A stretch of 8,753 nucleotides of DNA. Origin: Oscillospiraceae bacterium. GTDB lineage: Bacteria > Bacillota > Clostridia > Oscillospirales > Acutalibacteraceae. The stretch is from the NCBI GenBank assembly GCA_015066165.1, contig SVOX01000058.1, positions 1 through 8,753 of the forward strand, given 5' to 3'. The translations under genes were made by a program, and so were the position numbers. The notes beneath the pieces are model-generated. The model searched no databases. It saw only the letters and a program-made list of their open reading frames with translations, and was not told the DNA's origin. Below, one piece after another: positions 1-5,633 of this stretch. How positions within the stretch are numbered: the stretch's first letter is position 1; the number at the start of each line of letters is the position of its first letter.

Positions 1-547
1 TTTGAAGTGAAGATATTAAATTATCGTCAATTTGACTGTCTATTTTTTGTTCTATTTCCCGAACCCAATAATTTGAATTGTCAAAATCAATTTGAGCGCT
101 GTTTACTATTTGCGAAATTTTTTCGGCGGCATTACTCAAAGCCAAAATATTATTGTTATAATCTTTTGGAAATTCGTTATCACTGTAAAGTTTTCCCGAA
201 ACGGCAAAAGCGTAATTACCCGCTTGAGATAAAAATCTGTTCAAATTATCAAGATGACTGCCCGAAGGCAACTGCGACAAAGCATTTTTTGAAATTTCGG
301 CCTCGGTCAAAAGTTCTGTTGCCATTTGACTCAAGCGAGTGGGGGTTGTAACGTATCGCGCCTTTTTAAGTATCAAAGAAATATTATTAAGCGAAGCCGA
401 AAAATCATTCAAACTTTTGGAATAATTATTTTTAATTTGAAGTTTAAGTGACTCGGTTTTTTGATGATTTAAAACAATCACACCAAAAAGCGCCACTATA
501 ATTGCGCCCAAAAAAGAAACTAACCTTACAATATTCCGTCTTTTCAT
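1..547 (-). CDS. ypeB: YpeB-type spore germination protein, N-terminal part (runs off the left edge)
   Basis: Reading the minus strand from the ATG at 547 gives an uninterrupted 182 residues to the window edge. It begins MKRRNIVRLVSFLGAIIVAL, a basic N-terminus followed by one hydrophobic segment (about residues 8-26) that serves as signal or anchor. Behind it is a helical, Asn/Ser/Leu-rich region containing ENNY-like IKNNYSKSLNDF, QLPSGSHLDNLNRFLSQAGNYAF, and a W near residue 160. This order matches what I recall of YpeB: a membrane anchor, an EN-NY motif, then QLP...FL..iGdfsy. In Bacillus, YpeB is needed for assembly and stability of the cortex-lytic enzyme SleB in spores. The full protein is usually about 450 residues with PepSY-type repeats at the C-terminus, which lie outside the window. 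A ribosome site AGGAAGTGG (561-553) precedes the ATG. It is the last visible gene of the operon, after a 71-bp gap. Identification is from memory of the family, without a search. Confidence 0.82.
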   Translation of the reverse strand, partial: MKRRNIVRLVSFLGAIIVALFGVIVLNHQKTESLKLQIKNNYSKSLNDFSASLNNISLILKKARYVTTPTRLSQMATELLTEAEISKNALSQLPSGSHLDNLNRFLSQAGNYAFAVSGKLYSDNEFPKDYNNNILALSNAAEKISQIVNSAQIDFDNSNYWVREIEQKIDSQIDDNLISSLQ

Positions 548-594
548 AAATACCACTTCCTAAAATGAGTATTTACAAAAAATTAACAGAATAT

Positions 595-624
595 TTGTAA
601 GGCAGTAATTTTTATACTTTATTC
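595..624 (-). promoter_or_regulatory. possible sigma-G-like promoter before ypeB
   Basis: On the minus strand GAATA (624-620) fits the forespore sigma-G -35 pattern GHATR. After exactly 18 bases CTTACAA (601-595) matches the -10 pattern CATWHTA at 5 of 7 positions. The two mismatches fall at usually well-conserved positions and the DNA is AT-rich, so this is weak. It is listed because ypeB is sigma-G controlled in Bacillus and this is the only gap of useful size in the operon. The predicted transcript start would be about 40 bases upstream of the ypeB ATG. Confidence 0.25.
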
Positions 625-1233
625 TTTTTTAAAATCTTTAATAAGTAGTACTAAAACCCAAACACCCACAAAAGCGAAAAGGCAAACACCCAAAATCAAA
701 AATAGTGCATAATCGGTTTGAGGTTCTACGAGTTGCTTGAAATTTTCCCAAATATAAGAATTATCGGCATTTTCGGCGGTGTAAAAAGAAATTACAGTTT
801 TTTTAGATTTCTCAACCGTTATATACTGGGTTAACACAAAAGTTCCGCCGCTATCTTTAGTTTGATGTTCGGTTTTTAAGAATTTTCGCCCTTCATATTC
901 AATAACGTCACCTTTGGTATTTGGAAAACCTGATAGTTCACTCGCCATTGCCAAAATGTCGTCATCTTCCAAAACAGTCATATCAAAAACACGTTTTGAA
1001 AATTCATCAACCGTTTCAATTCTTTTTATTTGCTTTGTGTTATCCTTATTACAAGCAAAATATGTTATGTTGTTTTGTTCGAAATAATAGTTTATATCGC
1101 AGTCGTTCATATCGAATATTTCGCAAAAATAATCAATATTGTCTTCACCATAGACGTAAAACTCGCCTTTAGCAAAAACCGAAACAGACGACATAAGCAA
1201 AACCATAATTATTAAAGCAATTTTTTTAATCAC
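619..1233 (-). CDS. unrecognised exported protein with a C-terminal membrane anchor, 204 aa
   Basis: I do not recognise this family. The visible plan is a classical signal peptide (MIKK, then a hydrophobic stretch to residue 20, probable cleavage after VFA at 19-21), an acidic and aromatic extracellular domain (about 22-174), one membrane span (about 175-198) and a short basic tail KDFKKE. The ectodomain holds three cysteines (37, 45, 61). Near 131-170 it shows a beta-strand-rich pattern, FVLTQYITVEKSKKTVISF followed by a helix, that recalls small PsbP/DUF1795-like domains; that comparison is only an impression. The GTG at 1233 is preferred over the in-frame GTG at 1242, because AGGTGA (1244-1239) sits 5 bases before it and the shorter start gives a clean signal peptide. 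It follows folD with a 5-bp gap and precedes ypeB, so it is probably cotranscribed with both. The product is most likely a surface protein facing outward, or the intermembrane space of a forespore. Confidence 0.8.
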   Translation of the reverse strand: MIKKIALIIMVLLMSSVSVFAKGEFYVYGEDNIDYFCEIFDMNDCDINYYFEQNNITYFACNKDNTKQIKRIETVDEFSKRVFDMTVLEDDDILAMASELSGFPNTKGDVIEYEGRKFLKTEHQTKDSGGTFVLTQYITVEKSKKTVISFYTAENADNSYIWENFKQLVEPQTDYALFLILGVCLFAFVGVWVLVLLIKDFKKE

Positions 1234-1238
1234 TAAAA

Positions 1239-1244
1239 TCACCT
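1239..1244 (-). promoter_or_regulatory. ribosome binding site embedded in the folD stop codon
   Basis: AGGTGA on the minus strand contains the TGA stop of folD (1241-1239) and stands 5 bases before the GTG at 1233. It decides the start of the 204-residue protein and suggests translational coupling to folD. A GTG at 1242 would lie inside this site and has no good site of its own. Confidence 0.65.
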
Positions 1245-2084
1245 GTTATTTTGTTTTTTAGCAGCAGTAAGAGTGTTTTGCATAAGCATAGCAATAGTCA
1301 TGGGACCTACACCGCCCGGAACGGGAGTGATTGCTTCGCATTTGTCTTTAACTGCTTCGAAATCAACGTCGCCCACAAGTTTATTGTGGACACGGTTAAT
1401 ACCCACGTCAATAACAACCGCACCTTCTTTTACCATATCGGCAGTGACAAAATTTGGTCTTCCGACAGCCGCCACCAAAATATCGGCTCCACGGCATATT
1501 TCTTTCAAATTTTTGGTGCGTGAGTGGCAAATGGTAACAGTTCCGTTTTTGTGAAGCAAAAGCATACCCATTGGTTTACCAACAATATTAGATCTACCAA
1601 TTACAACACAGGTTTTACCTTCTATTTCAATATTCTCATATTTAAGCATTTCCATAATACCCGCAGGGGTGCAAGGAACAAAATCATAGTCACCTTGCAT
1701 TATTTTACCAACGTTTTGCGGATGAAATGCATCAACGTCTTTTTGGGGGTCAATAGCGTTTATAACCGCCTGTTCGTCAAGGTGGCGTGGTAACGGCAAC
1801 TGACACAAAATTCCGTTAATGGTTGGCTTTTTGTTAAGTTCATCAATAAGTGCCAAAAGTTCTTCTTGGGTAGTATTTTCGCTCAAAGCATACTCTTCCG
1901 AAATAATGCCAAGTGCTTCACACGCTTTTTTCTTGTTGTTAACATACACTTTTGAAGCGGGGTCTTCACCAACAATAATTACAGCAAGACCTGTTGTAAC
2001 ACCCTGCTCTTTTAAAGCGGAAACTTCTTCTTTTACACGGTCTTTAACATAGCCGGAAATCACTTTACCATCAATCAGTTTCAT
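1239..2084 (-). CDS. folD: bifunctional methylene-THF dehydrogenase / methenyl-THF cyclohydrolase FolD
   Basis: This cytosolic enzyme interconverts 5,10-methylene-THF, 5,10-methenyl-THF and 10-formyl-THF with NADP, feeding purine and formyl-methionine synthesis. All family marks are present in 281 residues, the normal length. The catalytic Tyr-x3-Lys pair is at Y47/K51 within SKVYVNNKKKAC. QLPLP is at 95-99 and KDVDAFHP at 115-122. The Rossmann signature GRSNIVGKP is at 163-171, ADILVAAVGRP at 200-210, and PGGVGPMT at 256-263. The usual Gly of KDVDGFHP is Ala119 here, a conservative change. The ATG at 2084 is chosen over an in-frame ATG 21 bases upstream, because GGAGG (2095-2091) lies 6 bases before it and the protein then begins MKLIDGK as the family does. 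Its start overlaps the end of lgt by 14 bp. It ends in a GTGA context leading into the next gene. Confidence 0.97.
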   Translation of the reverse strand: MKLIDGKVISGYVKDRVKEEVSALKEQGVTTGLAVIIVGEDPASKVYVNNKKKACEALGIISEEYALSENTTQEELLALIDELNKKPTINGILCQLPLPRHLDEQAVINAIDPQKDVDAFHPQNVGKIMQGDYDFVPCTPAGIMEMLKYENIEIEGKTCVVIGRSNIVGKPMGMLLLHKNGTVTICHSRTKNLKEICRGADILVAAVGRPNFVTADMVKEGAVVIDVGINRVHNKLVGDVDFEAVKDKCEAITPVPGGVGPMTIAMLMQNTLTAAKKQNNR

Positions 2085-2943
2085 TGTTATCCTCCATATT
2101 TTCACTGAAAACCGATATGTACTCGGCTTCGGGTTTAAGTTTTTTTCTAATAATAATTATAGCGCAAACACTCGCTACACATAGTAAAAACGCCAAAAGG
2201 CAAGATACCTTTATGCTGCCAAGCATTAAACTATCGGTTCTGAGTATTTCAATAAATCCACGTCCAAAACCGTACCAAGCGCAGTACATAAGGAACATTT
2301 CACCGCTAAATTTGCGTTTTTTGCTTAATGTATGAATTATGAAAAATCCTACAATACACCAAACCGATTCATACAAAAAGCAAGGATGTACAAGACCTTC
2401 GCCCATTTCGGCAATGGTTTTATTACTTTCCATTCCCCAAAAACTGCTTCCGGTAAAACTGCCGTATGCTTCTTGGTTTATAAAATTGCCCCAACGTCCT
2501 ATACCTTGTCCAATTAAAAAGCCAAGCGAAGCCAAATCAAACATATCAGCAATTTTGATTTTCTTTAAGCGGCACATTAAAGCACCCGAAACAAAGGCGC
2601 CTATTACCGCACCGTAAATAGCAATTCCTGCCACGCCTGAATTACTGCCAATGCCAATAAAATCGGCCAAACTTTCGCACTTTTCACCGTCAAAAATCAC
2701 ATAGTACAGACGTGCGCAAAAAAGTGCGACAGGGGCTGCAACCAAAACAACGTCTAACATTTTATCCTTATCAATATTAAAGCGTTTTGCATTTTTGGCA
2801 CCGTATAAAATAGCCAACAAAAAGCCGGTGGCTATTATAATACCGTACCAATAAACATCCCACTTGTTTCCAAACAAAGAAAGTGAAAAAGCAACAGGTT
2901 TTATTGTTAAATCAATTCCAAAAATTGTAACTTCGTATGCCAT
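2071..2943 (-). CDS. lgt: prolipoprotein diacylglyceryl transferase Lgt
   Basis: This integral membrane enzyme moves the diacylglyceryl group of phosphatidylglycerol onto the lipobox cysteine of prelipoproteins, the first step of lipoprotein maturation. The 290-residue protein has about seven hydrophobic spans. The signature GQGIGRWGNFINQEAYG is at 145-161, giving R150, N153 and E158. HPCFLYES is at 186-193. YGFGRGFIEILRTDS is at 224-238, giving R228, E232 and R235; these correspond to the essential Arg/Glu set described for the E. coli enzyme. AIYGAVIGA (108-116) carries Tyr110 where E. coli has His103, which is common in Gram-positive members. The C-terminus is a charged cytoplasmic tail of about 25 residues. 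The ATG at 2943 follows GTGAGG (2956-2951) and comes 2 bp after the stop of the M16 peptidase gene. Its end overlaps folD by 14 bp, so coupled translation is likely. Confidence 0.97.
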   Translation of the reverse strand: MAYEVTIFGIDLTIKPVAFSLSLFGNKWDVYWYGIIIATGFLLAILYGAKNAKRFNIDKDKMLDVVLVAAPVALFCARLYYVIFDGEKCESLADFIGIGSNSGVAGIAIYGAVIGAFVSGALMCRLKKIKIADMFDLASLGFLIGQGIGRWGNFINQEAYGSFTGSSFWGMESNKTIAEMGEGLVHPCFLYESVWCIVGFFIIHTLSKKRKFSGEMFLMYCAWYGFGRGFIEILRTDSLMLGSIKVSCLLAFLLCVASVCAIIIIRKKLKPEAEYISVFSENMEDNNETD

Positions 2944-2945
2944 AA

Positions 2946-4214
2946 TTAATCCTCACTTAAAGGGTTTATAACCGATAAAACGGTTTTTTCATTGTCAAAC
3001 AATGAAAGGCGTTTTAAAACGTCTTCAACCGTTATCGACTTTAAATACTTTAGTTCATCAAAAAGACACGTGTCATTCATAGCACTGTCAACAAACTGCA
3101 TTACTATACTTTCAACACTGTTAAAACTGCGAATAGCACCGCCGTAAAGACCGCTTCTGATAGCCGAGAATAACTTTTTGTTTATTCCATCGGTTTTAAG
3201 GCGATTAATTTCCATATCAATTTGTTTTGCAACTTCTTTCGGGTCTATAGAGTCACCCTCAAAAATCACGGCATTATAACCGTCACCGCAAAAATGTTCA
3301 AATGAAAAATCGTCGTTAATAAGGGCGCTGTCCATAAGATTTTTATAAAGCGGTGAGCAATCCCCTGCAATAACTTCAAGTAAAAGTTGTATGCAAACAC
3401 GGTCTTTAACCGTTGGCATTTTTGAATAGGGCAATTTGTAACCGTAACAAAACATTGGTTGAGCAACAGCCAAATTTTGACTGACTTCCCGCTTTAAAAC
3501 TTCTTGTGGCTCTTGCGGTTTTATTCTTTCAATTTGTAGCGGTTGGTTAACTTTAATTGAAGTTTCAACCATTTTTAAAATCTTTTCGGTTTCAACGTTA
3601 CCCGCTATACACAAAAACATATTAGACGGGTTGTAAAAAGTATTGTAGCATTTATAAAGCAAATCGGCATCGATTTTAGCAATACTTTCACAAGTGCCCG
3701 CAATATCAATTCTTACAGGATGATTTTTATACATAGCAAGTAACATATTAAACATTACACGCCAAGCGGGGCTGTCATCATACATTCTAATTTCTTGGCC
3801 AATTATTCCCTGCTCTTTTTCTACAGTTTCTTTTGTAAAATAGGGCGACTGCACAAAATTAAGCAAAATCTCAAGGTTTTCGTAAAATAAATTTGAACAA
3901 GAAAACAAATAGCAAGTTTTATCAAACGAAGTAAATGCGTTGGCATAAGCGCCCGTTTGCGCATATTTTGTAAAAGCATCGCCGTCTTCGCTTTCAAAGA
4001 GTTTGTGTTCCAAAAAATGCGCAATACCTTCAGGTACTTCTGTAGTCTCACCATCTACTGAAAACATGGTATCAATCGAACCGTACTTTGTGCCGAAAAT
4101 AGCATAACAAGAGTTATACTGCGGTTTTTCAAGTATATATATTTTAAGACCTGAAGAATGAACCGCCTTAACGTAACTTTCGCCAATATCACCGTGTATT
4201 ACTTCTTTTAGCAT
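2946..4214 (-). CDS. ymfH: M16 zinc metallopeptidase, catalytic subunit (YmfH type)
   Basis: This is an insulinase-family (M16) peptidase of 422 residues, usual for the YmfH group. The inverted zinc motif HFLEH is at 66-70, with H66 and H70 as ligands and E69 as the catalytic base. The third ligand is probably E141 in GQEIRMYDD, and the supporting Glu is E134. The second, non-catalytic M16 half follows from about residue 240 and includes SPLYKNLMDSALI (287-299), the M16 C-domain substrate clamp region. There is no signal peptide, so it should act in the cytoplasm. Its start overlaps the end of the upstream ymfF-type gene by 7 bp and has a strong site AAGGAGGG (4228-4221) 6 bases before the ATG. 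Known M16 heterodimers pair a zinc subunit with a zinc-free partner, as in mitochondrial processing peptidase, and this layout fits that. The substrate is unknown. Confidence 0.93.
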   Translation of the reverse strand: MLKEVIHGDIGESYVKAVHSSGLKIYILEKPQYNSCYAIFGTKYGSIDTMFSVDGETTEVPEGIAHFLEHKLFESEDGDAFTKYAQTGAYANAFTSFDKTCYLFSCSNLFYENLEILLNFVQSPYFTKETVEKEQGIIGQEIRMYDDSPAWRVMFNMLLAMYKNHPVRIDIAGTCESIAKIDADLLYKCYNTFYNPSNMFLCIAGNVETEKILKMVETSIKVNQPLQIERIKPQEPQEVLKREVSQNLAVAQPMFCYGYKLPYSKMPTVKDRVCIQLLLEVIAGDCSPLYKNLMDSALINDDFSFEHFCGDGYNAVIFEGDSIDPKEVAKQIDMEINRLKTDGINKKLFSAIRSGLYGGAIRSFNSVESIVMQFVDSAMNDTCLFDELKYLKSITVEDVLKRLSLFDNEKTVLSVINPLSED

Positions 4215-5491
4215 ATTACTCCCTCCTTGGGTAAAAGTTTATATACTGTGTGAAGGTTTACACCGTTTGCGGCATAAATCACATCTTGTTTGGTAATTGT
4301 TTTAATTTTTTGGATTATATCCTCGGGTGAATACAAATTGGTGTTATTAACTTTTAAGGCATACCACAAATCAAGTGAATTCTGACTGTCGTAATAGGTT
4401 TTCATAGAATCGCAAATACTCTTTATTGAAGCCGAAAACTCATCATCTGTGAACTCACCCTTTTTCATAATTTCAAGTTGGTTGAGAATTTGGTCAATGG
4501 CTTTTTGCGCATTTTCGGTTTCAACACCCGAATCAACCGTTAAAAGACCTTTATAGCGCACCGAAGAAGCCGAGCAATAATAACAAAGCGACATTTTTTC
4601 ACGAACGTTTGTAAAAAGACGTGAATAAGGTCCGCCGCCAAAAATATCACACATAACCAAAAGCGGAAGTGATAAATCATCGTCACCGTAAACGTCACTC
4701 GAAAAGCCCATAACAATTTTACCTTGTTTTACATCCATTTTTTCAAAAACGGTGTTAACCTTTTGGGCTTTGGGTGCGGGTTGGCATTTTGAACAATCAG
4801 TAATACTGTGACGGTTTATACCTTCAAACTTTTCTTTAATGTTTTCAAAAAATCTTTGAGGTATTGCCGCCCCCACAACGTGCACCCTTACAAATGCAGT
4901 TTCCAACATATTTTGCCACGCTTCATAAAGCGTTTTTGGAGTAATTTGCATAACGTCGTCAACAGTTCCGCACTTTGGAATACCGTAAGCGGTGCCTTGG
5001 AACATTTCGCTCAACATTCTGTTTTTAGCATAAATTCGCTTTTCGGCAATTTCACCTTTTATGTGTTCTATCGCTTTGCGTTTTTCACGCTCAACGTCTT
5101 TTTCAAAAAATTCACCGTTTTCTGTATTAGGGTTAAACACCAATTTCAAAAGCAATTCACTTGCCTGTAAAACCAGTGAATCACTATCAAAAGAAAACTT
5201 ATCATCTATAACCGATATTGTCATACGCAGCAACTGACAGTCACCGTATTTTTCACAACTGGCGTCAAGACGTGCGCCATAGAGTTTATTAAGTTTTAAA
5301 TTAAGCGCCGAAAAATCGGGATAATCTTTACTGCAAGAAGTTAAAATAAAAGGCAACAACGCATTATTTGCAACGCTTTGCTTTTTCATTGGCAAATAAA
5401 AATTAAAAGATACCGAAGTTGTATTAAAACGGTTATTTTGAATAAACAACCCTTCAACACCTTCATTTAAAACAATAATTTTGTTTGACAT
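4208..5491 (-). CDS. ymfF: M16 peptidase-like protein without zinc site (YmfF type), probable partner subunit
   Basis: This 427-residue protein has the M16 fold but no HxxEH motif. At the equivalent place (about residues 45-70) it reads LLPFILTSCSKDYPDFSALN, without the histidine pair or the glutamate, so it is expected to be non-proteolytic. The C-terminal M16 domain is well kept: GGGPYSRLFTNVREKMSLCYY (285-305) holds the conserved Arg291/Arg297 and Tyr304/305 that bind the substrate backbone in the family. It is the first gene of the operon. The ATG at 5491 has GGAG (5502-5499) 7 bases before it, and a good promoter lies upstream. Its overlap with the catalytic M16 gene supports equimolar synthesis of a heterodimer, which is inference. 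There is no signal peptide or membrane span, so it is cytoplasmic. In Bacillus subtilis the ymfF and ymfH genes are likewise neighbours. Confidence 0.9.
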   Translation of the reverse strand: MSNKIIVLNEGVEGLFIQNNRFNTTSVSFNFYLPMKKQSVANNALLPFILTSCSKDYPDFSALNLKLNKLYGARLDASCEKYGDCQLLRMTISVIDDKFSFDSDSLVLQASELLLKLVFNPNTENGEFFEKDVEREKRKAIEHIKGEIAEKRIYAKNRMLSEMFQGTAYGIPKCGTVDDVMQITPKTLYEAWQNMLETAFVRVHVVGAAIPQRFFENIKEKFEGINRHSITDCSKCQPAPKAQKVNTVFEKMDVKQGKIVMGFSSDVYGDDDLSLPLLVMCDIFGGGPYSRLFTNVREKMSLCYYCSASSVRYKGLLTVDSGVETENAQKAIDQILNQLEIMKKGEFTDDEFSASIKSICDSMKTYYDSQNSLDLWYALKVNNTNLYSPEDIIQKIKTITKQDVIYAANGVNLHTVYKLLPKEGVIC

Positions 5492-5523
5492 TTCATTTCT
5501 CCGTTAATAATTATATTTAATAA

Positions 5524-5552
5524 ATTATATCATATAAAATATATTTTTTCTA
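5524..5552 (-). promoter_or_regulatory. sigma-A promoter of the ymfF-ymfH-lgt-folD operon
   Basis: On the minus strand there is a perfect -10 TATAAT (5529-5524), preceded by TGA (5532-5530) as an extended -10. A -35-like TAGAAA (5552-5547) stands at a 17-bp spacing. The predicted transcript start is near 5517, about 25 bases before the ymfF ATG. Confidence 0.7.
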
Positions 5553-5559
5553 CTACTAA

Positions 5560-5588
5560 TTGAAAAATAAGTAATAATATGTTAAAAT
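5560..5588 (+). promoter_or_regulatory. sigma-A promoter of cls
   Basis: TTGAAA (5560-5565) and TAAAAT (5583-5588) are separated by 17 bp, and TGT (5580-5582) precedes the -10 as an extended element. The start of transcription would be near 5595, about 39 bases upstream of the cls ATG. It lies back to back with the operon promoter, with only 7 bp between the two -35 boxes. Confidence 0.72.
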
Positions 5589-5618
5589 ATATTTCAGTGT
5601 AAATAAAAAATTGGCTTG

Positions 5619-5627
5619 AAAGGAGAG
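5619..5627 (+). promoter_or_regulatory. ribosome binding site fixing the cls start
   Basis: AAAGGAGAG stands 6 bases before the ATG at 5634. The open frame extends to a TTG at 5616, but that would place this site inside the coding region and leave the TTG without one. The ATG is therefore the start. Confidence 0.85.
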
Positions 5628-5633
5628 CGGAAT

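Noticed and set aside
7..351. Open frame of 114 codons on the plus strand
   Set aside because: It lies opposite ypeB, has no ribosome site, and its translation is low-complexity and unlike any family; it is a shadow of the real minus-strand gene.
573..600. Inverted repeat TTACAAA / TTTGTAA with a 14-base loop between the unknown gene and ypeB, considered as terminator or attenuator
   Set aside because: Only 7 bp and nearly all A/T, with no GC-rich stem; expected by chance in such DNA.
1240..1242. GTG at 1242 as start of the 204-residue protein
   Set aside because: It lies within the AGGTGA site that serves the GTG at 1233 and has no good site upstream.
2612..2614. Tyr110 in place of the catalytic-region His103 of E. 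coli Lgt, as a sign of inactivity
   Set aside because: Tyr at this place is common in Gram-positive Lgt proteins, and the essential Arg/Glu residues are all kept.
4808..5170. Open frame of 120 codons on the plus strand inside the ymfF-type gene
   Set aside because: No promoter or ribosome site, Phe/His-rich translation as expected from the complement of an AT-rich gene; shadow frame.
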